This document shows positions 34,038 to 41,209 of a DNA stretch of 60,257 nt, in pieces. This DNA comes from Opitutia bacterium (GTDB lineage Bacteria > Verrucomicrobiota > Verrucomicrobiia > Opitutales > Opitutaceae). The translations under genes and the position numbers were made by a program. Under the pieces are notes generated by a model. The model was not told the DNA's origin. It was given only the letters and a program-made list of their open reading frames with translations, and made no database searches. Numbering within the stretch: the first letter of the stretch is position 1; each line of letters opens with the position of its first letter. The stretch spans positions 1-60,257 of the forward strand of contig PLOH01000087.1 in assembly GCA_003142955.1 (NCBI GenBank). Reading direction: 5' to 3'.

Positions 34038-36659
34038 ATGGCTTCATCCATTTCGGGAACGAGCAAGTTCGGGTCGCGCCTGTGCCGCCGTTTGGCGCTC
34101 CTTTTCTGCGCCGCGCTGGTCGGTGTCTCTGCCTCCGCCCAAGGGGATGATCCGGTCGCTGATCCCGCTTCTGTGGTCACCAGCGGAGACGTTCGATTCA
34201 CCGTGCTCACGCCCCAGATGATTCGTATGGAATGGCGTGGTGACGCCAGATTTGAGGACCAGGCGTCGCTGGTTTTCCTCAACCGGAAAATGCCGGTCCC
34301 GCCCTTTTCTGCCAACGCCGAGGGTGACGTCCTCGTCATCAGAACCAGCGCGCTGGAGCTGCGTTACCAGCAAAACAGCGGCAAGTTCACTCCGGCCAAC
34401 CTCAGCATTGCGCTTCAGGTTGGTGGCCAACCGGTCGTTTGGAAACCCGGCACGCCGGACACCGGCAATCTCAAGGGCACGACGCGTACGCTCGACGGCG
34501 TGAACGGTTCGACCCGCCTCGAACCCGGATTGCTCTCCCGCGACGGTTGGACGGTGGTGGACGACAGTGGCCGCCTCCTGTTCGACAACTCTGACTGGGC
34601 CTGGGTCAAGGCCCGTCCGGCGGGGGACCGGCAGGACCTTTATTTCTTTGGCTACGGGCACGACTACCGGCGCGCGCTCGGCGACTTCACGAAGGTGGCA
34701 GGAAGGATTCCGCTGCCCCCGCGCTTCGTCTTCGGTTCGTGGTGGTCGCGTTATTGGGCCTACACCGACACCGAGCTTATGAATCTGGTTGCGGACTTCC
34801 GCGCCCACGATCTCCCGCTCGACGTGCTCGTCATCGACATGGACTGGCACCTGACCTTTCCCGACAAAAAGGGTGTCAATGACGACTCGGGACATTCCCT
34901 GGGCTGGACCGGCTACACGTGGAACCGTAATTATTTCCCGGAGCCGGAGAAGTTCCTTGCCTGGGCTCATGCCCGAGGACTGAAGACCACGGTCAACCTC
35001 CATCCCGCTTCCGGAGTGCAGCCCTTTGAGGAGGCGTATCCCGCGATGGCCCGTGCCATGGGCATCGATCCGGCCACGAAACAGTATGTCAAGTTCGACA
35101 TCGGCAACCAGCGGTTTGCCGAGAACTACTTTAAGATTCTCCATCACCCCTTGGAGCAGCAGGGCATCGACTTCTTCTGGCTCGACTGGCAGCAGGAGGG
35201 AACGACGGGCCTGGCCGGCCTCAATCCGACTTTCTGGCTCAATTACGCGCATTCCACGGACATGGAGCGCCGCGGCAAACGCCCGCTCATCTATCATCGT
35301 TGGGGAGGGCTCGGCAACCATCGCTACCAGATCGGCTTCTCCGGCGACACCATTTCGACCTGGGAATCGCTGGCCTTCCAGCCCTACTTCACCGCGACCG
35401 CGGCCAACGTCGGCTACGGCTACTGGAGCCATGACATCGGCGGACACATGCCGGGCAAGGTCGACCCGGAGATGTATACCCGCTGGGTGCAGTTTGGCGC
35501 GTTCAGCCCCATCCTGCGCACGCACTCGACGAAGAATCCCGAAGCCGAGCGCCGCATCTGGGCGTATCCTCCGAAGTACTACGACGTGATGCGCCAGGCC
35601 GTGCTCCGACGCTACGCGATGATTCCGTATCTCTACACCGCGGCGCGCGAGGCCTACGACACCGGCATATCCCTGATGCGCCCCATGTACTATGACTATC
35701 CGGAGGCGGCCGAGGCCTACCAGTACCCCGGCCAGTACCTGTTCGGCGACTCGATGTTGGTCGCGCCGGTCACGGCGCCGCTCGATCCGCTGCACCAGTT
35801 GTCAAAGAAGGCGGTGTGGATCCCGGAAGGGCAATGGATGGAGTGGAGCACCGGAGCCCGCTACCTGGGTCCGCAGGCCATCGAGCGCAACTATGCGTTG
35901 GAGGAAGTCCCGGTCTTTCTCAAGGCGGGCGCGATCATCCCCATGCAGCCCCAGATGAAATTCAGCAACGAGAAGCCGGTCGACCCGCTCATTCTGACCA
36001 TTTTCCCCGGCGGGGCGTCTGCCCTGCGGTTGTATGAAGATGCCGGCAATTCACTGGGCTATAAGAATCACGAGGCCGCTTGGACGCACGTTAGCACCGA
36101 GACGCCGGATGCGACGACCCTCGTTGTCCGGGTCCAGCCGGTGGAAGGATCCTATCCGGGAATGCCGACCGAGCGCGGGTATGAGGTCCGCCTGTTCGAG
36201 ACCTGGCCGCCGGATTCCGTGACGTTCAACGGCCAGACCATCGCTTACAACGCCGATCCTGATGCCTCCGCGGGTTGGCGCTATGATGGCGACTCATTGA
36301 CGACGATCATCCGGCTTCCGAGAATCCCCCTAACCACGGCGGTCAAACTGACGGTGAAGATTTCTTCCGATAAAGCGGCCCGGCTGGCGCTGCTCGATGG
36401 CGCGGTGGGGCGATTGGCCCGCATCCGCCGCCTGTTCGAGGAGGTCAACAACTCCGGTCCGGACTCGCTGCTGCGCCTCGCCACCACCGGACGACGCCTC
36501 GAACTCAAGCCCGAGACGGCCCTGTCCGAACTGGCCGGCTATGACGCGGCCAGGGCAGCGATGGCCGGCGACCTCAACAAGACCGCCGACAATGCCTGGA
36601 ATCTGTTGTGGACTCTGCAGGTCTCGGAAACCGTCAACAAGGTAGATAACGACCTGTGA
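34038..36659 (+). CDS. GH31 family glycoside hydrolase, exported
   Basis: An 873-residue alpha-glycosidase (alpha-glucosidase or alpha-xylosidase type). A signal peptide (about 12-34, RLCRRLALLFCAALVGVSASA) precedes the N-terminal beta-sandwich and a TIM barrel (about 225-560). The nucleophile is Asp383 in FFWLDWQQ and the acid/base is Asp437 in GFSGDT; GYWSHDIGGHMPG is a GH31 hallmark. A C-terminal helical tail (about 770-873, RLARIRRLFEEVNN) is an unusual extension. ATG 34038 is chosen because the open frame upstream is not protein-like and the signal peptide starts there. Its substrate is not determined by sequence. Confidence 0.88.
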   Translation: MASSISGTSKFGSRLCRRLALLFCAALVGVSASAQGDDPVADPASVVTSGDVRFTVLTPQMIRMEWRGDARFEDQASLVFLNRKMPVPPFSANAEGDVLVIRTSALELRYQQNSGKFTPANLSIALQVGGQPVVWKPGTPDTGNLKGTTRTLDGVNGSTRLEPGLLSRDGWTVVDDSGRLLFDNSDWAWVKARPAGDRQDLYFFGYGHDYRRALGDFTKVAGRIPLPPRFVFGSWWSRYWAYTDTELMNLVADFRAHDLPLDVLVIDMDWHLTFPDKKGVNDDSGHSLGWTGYTWNRNYFPEPEKFLAWAHARGLKTTVNLHPASGVQPFEEAYPAMARAMGIDPATKQYVKFDIGNQRFAENYFKILHHPLEQQGIDFFWLDWQQEGTTGLAGLNPTFWLNYAHSTDMERRGKRPLIYHRWGGLGNHRYQIGFSGDTISTWESLAFQPYFTATAANVGYGYWSHDIGGHMPGKVDPEMYTRWVQFGAFSPILRTHSTKNPEAERRIWAYPPKYYDVMRQAVLRRYAMIPYLYTAAREAYDTGISLMRPMYYDYPEAAEAYQYPGQYLFGDSMLVAPVTAPLDPLHQLSKKAVWIPEGQWMEWSTGARYLGPQAIERNYALEEVPVFLKAGAIIPMQPQMKFSNEKPVDPLILTIFPGGASALRLYEDAGNSLGYKNHEAAWTHVSTETPDATTLVVRVQPVEGSYPGMPTERGYEVRLFETWPPDSVTFNGQTIAYNADPDASAGWRYDGDSLTTIIRLPRIPLTTAVKLTVKISSDKAARLALLDGAVGRLARIRRLFEEVNNSGPDSLLRLATTGRRLELKPETALSELAGYDAARAAMAGDLNKTADNAWNLLWTLQVSETVNKVDNDL

Positions 36660-36686
36660 GCCGCGCATGGCTCGACGGCGCTTTGG

Positions 36687-36751
36687 TGTCATCTATTAAA
36701 TAACAAAACCCGCGGTGGCACTTTTTGTGGTTTGTCATTTAATAGATGACA
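36687..36751. promoter_or_regulatory. Inverted pair of 19-bp dyad boxes
   Basis: Box 1 is TGTCATCTATTAAATAACA (36687-36705) and box 2 is TGTCATTTAATAGATGACA (36733-36751). They form an inverted repeat of 21 bp with one mismatch and a 23-nt loop, and each box is itself a TGTCAT-N7-ATGACA dyad. They lie between the convergent GH31 and padR genes. They could be an operator pair for the PadR-type regulator encoded next door, a convergent terminator stem, or ends of a small mobile piece. A third copy is at 12373-12391. Confidence 0.6.
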
Positions 36752-36905
36752 AAGTCGTCGGGTCAGAGCGGCTTGGCGGGAGCCTCGCCCTCCACGCTGT
36801 GCGCCCAAATCAACCAAGCGCTTGAGGCCGGCCAAGCGCGGGCCGTCCCGCGATTGCGCGCAGTTTTTGACGCAGGCCGAGCAGAGGGTTCATGGGGTGG
36901 AGCGG

Positions 36906-37235
36906 TCAATGCCGGCCGTCCAGGACCTGGGCCATCACCGCAGTCAGGCGTTTCCAGCCCTCATGCTCGGTCTCAAGCTGCTTCAAGCCGGAGTTCGTAA
37001 GCTGGTAGTACTTGGCGCGGCGGTTGTTCTCCGATGGGCGCCACTCGGCTTCGATCCAGCCCTTCCGTTCCATGCGATGGAGCGCGGGATAGAAGGCTCC
37101 CTCTTCGACGCGAAGCGCCTCCTTCGAAAGCAAATGAATGCGCTGGGCAATGCCCCAACCGTGCTGAGGCCCGCCTTTCAGCACCCGCAAGATCAAGAGG
37201 TCGAGTGTCCCTTGGAGGAGTTCAATCTTGGACAT
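36906..37235 (-). CDS. PadR-family transcriptional regulator
   Basis: A 109-residue winged-helix repressor. LLQGTLDLLILRVLKGGPQHGWGIAQRI and the recognition part ALRVEEGAFYPALHRMERKGWIEAEWRPSENNRRAKYYQLTNSG are diagnostic, and a short C-terminal dimerisation helix makes it a subfamily 2 (minimal) PadR. The regulated gene is probably its upstream neighbour, whose stop is 3 bp before this start, making them one operon. Two inverted 19-bp dyads lie beyond its stop. Confidence 0.9.
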   Translation of the reverse strand: MSKIELLQGTLDLLILRVLKGGPQHGWGIAQRIHLLSKEALRVEEGAFYPALHRMERKGWIEAEWRPSENNRRAKYYQLTNSGLKQLETEHEGWKRLTAVMAQVLDGRH

Positions 37236-37238
37236 AGC

Positions 37239-39164
37239 TCATTGCTTGATCGCCAGGGTGGCGCGCAAACGGCCAAGGTCGGCCTTGCTTTTCTCATCGG
37301 TCGCGAAGACCAAGCCCTTTTCGATCAGCTCGGCGGCCTGGGCGGCGTAGCCACTTTGGGCGCAGACCAGCGCTGCACGGTAGGCCAGGCGGGTGTTCCG
37401 CGGGAAGCGCGCGACGCCCTCGACGATCTTCTCGACCTCCCCTTCAGTGGGCTTCGCTTCACAGTGTTCCCAAGTCGCGACGATTAGATTGATAGGGTCG
37501 GAAGCGGCGGAAGACCGCAGCGCGGTTGAGAGGGGACCGAGGATCGATGCGGCCTGTTCGACATTGAGTTTGCCCTGCGATCCCAAGGGCCTGGCCATGG
37601 CCTCCGCATACCGCAACCCGGCAAGCACAATGTAGGCCCTGGGCCGCACCACTCCGGTCTGCACCGCCTTTTCGAGAAATTCGCGCGCCTTGCCGTCTTC
37701 GCCGGTATCATGTTCGTACAGTCCGTAGACGGCCAGCAGACCCGGATCGCGGATTCGGGCGGCCGTCACGACGAACGGCTCCAAGGCGACAACTCGGCCA
37801 GGGGCGGCGTTGGACGCGGGTTGGGTGGGTGGCGCGGCGGGGCGCGAGGCGTCGGCGTCGGGCGCAAAGCCGTTGTCATTCTTGTAGGTGCGCAGCAACA
37901 TTCGTCCGGCCGTGAACAGGAGTTCCCCGCTCAGGCCCGGATCTTTCTTGCGAAGGGCGATGCCTTGCATTCTGAGCCAGTCACCCAGAATCCGGCCAAT
38001 CTGGTCTGCCGTGGCGGGCTTCAGGTCTGCCTCTGAAAAACTGGGCGGAATATACAAATCGATGGTGTTGGGTTGGGCGAGGACCACCTTGAGAAAGGCC
38101 GCCAGCTTTTCTTCCATCGTGGCATAGCCAAAGCCGAAACAGTCGGTAAACACCTGTTCGGTGACGGGCGCCCGTCGCGCGCGCCGAACCAACTCCAGGA
38201 ATGCATGCGACATGACCGGATCCTCATGTCCCGGCCCGGTCAGGCCCCACCGCACAAAAAGGCCCGCCTCGGACTCCCACAGGGGCAGGCTCGCATCCGC
38301 GGGTCGCGTCTCGGTGAACAGCTCACGGAGGGGCGGGATCGGAATCTTCATCTGCTGGTCCTTCTTCGACTTCTTGTCCTTCTCCAGCAGGGTCAGGAGT
38401 CGCTGGGTTTCGTCCAGTGATACCCAGAGCGTTCCCGGACCCTTCACACTGCGAATCACTCCGTCATACATGACCGGCATGAAGCTCTGCCGGAAAATAC
38501 CGCAGTCCTTTCCCAGCAGACCGGCCAGCAGCCATTGCGGCAGCGCTGGTGTGCAACGCGACAAACGTTCCAGGCTGATGGTGCTGTTCGCCGGGAGGCT
38601 GAGGTCGACGTGATAGACGTTCGTATTGGTGGCGATGGCATCGTCGTCGTGCGCTTCGAAACGGCCCGCCCAGACTTTTGTCTTGTCGGAGAGGTCGCCC
38701 CAGGTCAGGGCGTCGACTGGCGAACGGAATTCGAGCGGTTGCGCATGAAGTCGGCCGGTGCCGACCGTGGCCAGGTTCGTGTCGTCGATGATGACAAGGT
38801 AGGGCACGGGAGATTGAGGGAGCCACTCCTTTGGCAGCACCTCGTTCTCGATCAATTGTCCCCGTTGAAACGCATCGAGCAGCCAATTGGTCGCCTCGTC
38901 AGAGGCCCGGGAAAGGACTTCGAAGCCGGGGAGGGCCGCGTACCGCCACGGATTCTTTTCAATCCGCGTGGCCGAAACCACAAAGCGCTGCATCATGATC
39001 ACCCGGTCGGATCCAGCCGGGGCGGCATCGGCTCCCAGTTCGGCATGGTCAGCGGCTGGGATGGTGGTCGCCGCAGCGCAGCCCAGCGCGAGACTGCTGG
39101 CCATCTTGAGCCCACGCCAGATTGAGTAGCCAAGGATTGCTCGGAGGAGTTCGGGCATGGGCAT
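37239..39164 (-). CDS. Exported protein with TonB-plug-like motifs and TPR tail
   Basis: A 641-residue protein of unknown function. It has a likely signal peptide (about 17-37, RGLKMASSLALGCAAATTIPA), then FVVSATRI (61-68), and a second similar motif FVVTAARI (464-471). Such VVTATR strings normally mark the plug of TonB-dependent receptors, yet there is no beta-barrel here. The C-terminal ~170 residues form TPR-like helices (VYGLYEHDTGEDGKAREFLEKAV, RLAYRAALVCAQSGYAAQAAELI). Start ATG 39164 has AGGG upstream; that sequence comes from the MITE-like element that ends 10 bp before it. A protease-like or receptor-partner role is possible but unsupported. It is the first gene of a padR operon. Confidence 0.7.
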   Translation of the reverse strand: MPMPELLRAILGYSIWRGLKMASSLALGCAAATTIPAADHAELGADAAPAGSDRVIMMQRFVVSATRIEKNPWRYAALPGFEVLSRASDEATNWLLDAFQRGQLIENEVLPKEWLPQSPVPYLVIIDDTNLATVGTGRLHAQPLEFRSPVDALTWGDLSDKTKVWAGRFEAHDDDAIATNTNVYHVDLSLPANSTISLERLSRCTPALPQWLLAGLLGKDCGIFRQSFMPVMYDGVIRSVKGPGTLWVSLDETQRLLTLLEKDKKSKKDQQMKIPIPPLRELFTETRPADASLPLWESEAGLFVRWGLTGPGHEDPVMSHAFLELVRRARRAPVTEQVFTDCFGFGYATMEEKLAAFLKVVLAQPNTIDLYIPPSFSEADLKPATADQIGRILGDWLRMQGIALRKKDPGLSGELLFTAGRMLLRTYKNDNGFAPDADASRPAAPPTQPASNAAPGRVVALEPFVVTAARIRDPGLLAVYGLYEHDTGEDGKAREFLEKAVQTGVVRPRAYIVLAGLRYAEAMARPLGSQGKLNVEQAASILGPLSTALRSSAASDPINLIVATWEHCEAKPTEGEVEKIVEGVARFPRNTRLAYRAALVCAQSGYAAQAAELIEKGLVFATDEKSKADLGRLRATLAIKQ

Positions 39165-39174
39165 CGCGTTTTCC

Positions 39175-39301
39175 CTAGTGGCTGTCCGCAAACTCCGTTG
39201 CGGTTTCCGGTGGAGGGCGCTGCGCTGTCAGCGCCCCTCAGGAAATTGGCGGCGACAGCGCGCCGCCCTCCAAATCCTGCCAGTTTTCGGACAGCTCCTA
39301 G
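39175..39301. mobile_element. MITE-like element with paired REP hairpins
   Basis: A 127-bp inverted-repeat element bounded by CTAG at both ends. The outer arms share GCTGTCCG(C/A)AAACT. The inner arms are GGAGGGCG units whose small hairpins are GGCGCT-gcgctgtc-AGCGCC and, on the other arm, GGCGGC-gcgctgtc-GCCGCC, so stem changes are compensatory and the 8-nt loop is identical. No transposase is present. The left edge lies 10 bp upstream of the 641-residue protein gene. Confidence 0.65.
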
Positions 39302-39382
39302 TATGTCTAAGGATGACGACCGCTTCCCCTAAATACGCAAGGGGAAAGAAGCGGCCCGATTTTTCAACGGCAGGAGCCCGGC

Positions 39383-41035
39383 TCAGCGGGCGGTTGCCGT
39401 CTGGCCCAGGAGTTCGCGAAACAGGTCGCAGAAGGGTCCGCGTTGGTTCTCGCTCACGATCAGGTCTGCCTTCGTCGTGAATTCAAGGAACTTGCGGGTC
39501 CGCCCGTCGTAACGCGGCCAAATGAAAACGCCGCGGCCGTTCGGATCGCCCGTCCGCGCAAAGTTGATCCAGTAAGTTTGGATGGCAGCCGAGAGCCGGT
39601 GGTCAGCCTCCTGGAAATCCCCGGCCTGACTGCCTTTCGTGTACAGATTTCCAAATACATACGGCAGATCGCTCGAATGCCCCGTCTGCGAGCGCGGCGG
39701 GATCGCGCGATCGAATTGATACTCCCAGGTGGGATTGCCAGCTGCCGCCTGCCATGCTCCTTCGATCACGGCGGCACAATGAAATTGGTCGCTGCCCCAC
39801 TGATCGGCCACATTGCCGTAGAGGGGGTCAAAAGCCGACGGCGGGCCCAGATCCGCCAGACCGTAGAGCGCCAGGGCCTTGGGCGCAATGGGTCCGAAGG
39901 TGTTTTGAATCTGCCGTCTGATCTCGTCGACCGTGCCCGCCGCGGGAAACTCGACCGCCGCGCTGCCGATGATCAGCGGCACTCGCAACCCGCGCCCCGC
40001 CGCCAGAACCTGCGCCGGTGGCGCCGGAAAGACCCAACCGTCAACATTGATGGCAGCCCCGATGCTGGCGGCGCCCCGCAGGATTTCGCGGGCCGGCAAC
40101 GAACGCAGGAATCGCAGGCTGTCGCTGTCCGTCGCCCCGAGTTTCGCGCCTATGCGCACTCCCACTTGTTCAGCCTCCGCGAGGGTGGCGGCGGGCGGTG
40201 CGAGATGCGATGAACCGCTTTCGGCGATCGCGCGGTGGAACAATCCGTGAGCCTGCGGGGACGTCAGGAGCGCGACGATATCGAATGCGCCCGCGGATTG
40301 ACCGAACACCGTGACATTATCCGGATCGCCCCCGAAGTGCGCGCTGTTGTCGCGGACCCAGCGGAGCGCGGCCAGCTGGTCCATAATCCCATAGTTTCCC
40401 GAGGTGTGATGCGGCGATTCGCGCGTCAGGTCAGGATGGGCGAAGAACCCGAAAATCCCGACCCGGTATTCGATGATCACGAGGACAACGCCCTGTCGGA
40501 TAAGAGCAGCCCCATCATAAAGCGGATCGGAGCCCCCGGTCCCGGCGATGTTGGCGCCGCCGTGGATCCAGACCATAATGGGCAGCCTGGTGGGAGGCTG
40601 GCAGGCCGGCGTCCAGACATCGAGATACAGGCAATCTTCGCGGCTGGCGGCGGCAAACTGGTCATTCCACCCAAATGACGCCTGTGCGGCGGGCGGGCCC
40701 GATTCCGTGGCGTCGCGCACTCCGCTCCAGGCGACGACCGGCATTGGCTCACGCCAGCGCAGGTCTCCGACGGGGGGCTGAGCAAAAGGGATGCCCTTAA
40801 ACACGGCGCCGGCACCCTCTGGCAGCAGGCGGCCCCGGATCTGTCCGCCCGTGACGGTGGCGACCGGCGAGGCGTCCTCCGCCCGGGCGAAATTGGCCGC
40901 GGCCGCCCCGAGCAAAACGCCGCACGTGACAGCCGTTCGGAGAAAATTCTCCGCCCCGGCAATGACGGGCTTGGTCCGGACGAGTGGATGCGGGACGGAC
41001 TCTCGACCCGGCAGCAAAAAGCGACGAATCGACAT
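39383..41035 (-). CDS. Type-B carboxylesterase, exported
   Basis: A 550-residue carboxylesterase of the cholinesterase/para-nitrobenzyl esterase family, hydrolysing ester side groups. A signal peptide (about 33-51, TAVTCGVLLGAAAANFARA) is followed by the family start VATVTGGQIRGRLLPEGAGAVFKGIPFAQPPVGDLRW, EDCLYLDVWTP, the oxyanion IHGGAN and the nucleophile GQSAGA. The acid and histidine lie in the C-terminal half (GHSSDLPYVFGN). It is divergent from the GH3 gene (174-bp gap), so an accessory role in polysaccharide de-esterification is plausible, though only by context. Confidence 0.88.
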   Translation of the reverse strand: MSIRRFLLPGRESVPHPLVRTKPVIAGAENFLRTAVTCGVLLGAAAANFARAEDASPVATVTGGQIRGRLLPEGAGAVFKGIPFAQPPVGDLRWREPMPVVAWSGVRDATESGPPAAQASFGWNDQFAAASREDCLYLDVWTPACQPPTRLPIMVWIHGGANIAGTGGSDPLYDGAALIRQGVVLVIIEYRVGIFGFFAHPDLTRESPHHTSGNYGIMDQLAALRWVRDNSAHFGGDPDNVTVFGQSAGAFDIVALLTSPQAHGLFHRAIAESGSSHLAPPAATLAEAEQVGVRIGAKLGATDSDSLRFLRSLPAREILRGAASIGAAINVDGWVFPAPPAQVLAAGRGLRVPLIIGSAAVEFPAAGTVDEIRRQIQNTFGPIAPKALALYGLADLGPPSAFDPLYGNVADQWGSDQFHCAAVIEGAWQAAAGNPTWEYQFDRAIPPRSQTGHSSDLPYVFGNLYTKGSQAGDFQEADHRLSAAIQTYWINFARTGDPNGRGVFIWPRYDGRTRKFLEFTTKADLIVSENQRGPFCDLFRELLGQTATAR

Positions 41036-41209
41036 TGCACTACGGTGCGAAAACGCCGCGGGGCGTCAAGGTCGGGGCGCTGCGAAAAAACGCTTGCAAC
41101 GCTCCGCCCACTTGACCGCCGGAAGAAACGGGCGTTCGATCGGAGCCGGCCGGGAATCTGGTGCCCCGCTCGTGTCCCGCCCGGCCGCGAAACCTCGATT
41201 CACTTCTTT

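Noticed and set aside
34044-35795. 583-residue minus-strand frame inside GH31
   Set aside because: It lies opposite the intact catalytic barrel of GH31 with both catalytic residues in place; a shadow of codon bias.
36746-37000. 84-residue plus-strand ORF beside padR
   Set aside because: Antisense to the end of padR, and its ATG falls inside the dyad box 36733-36751.
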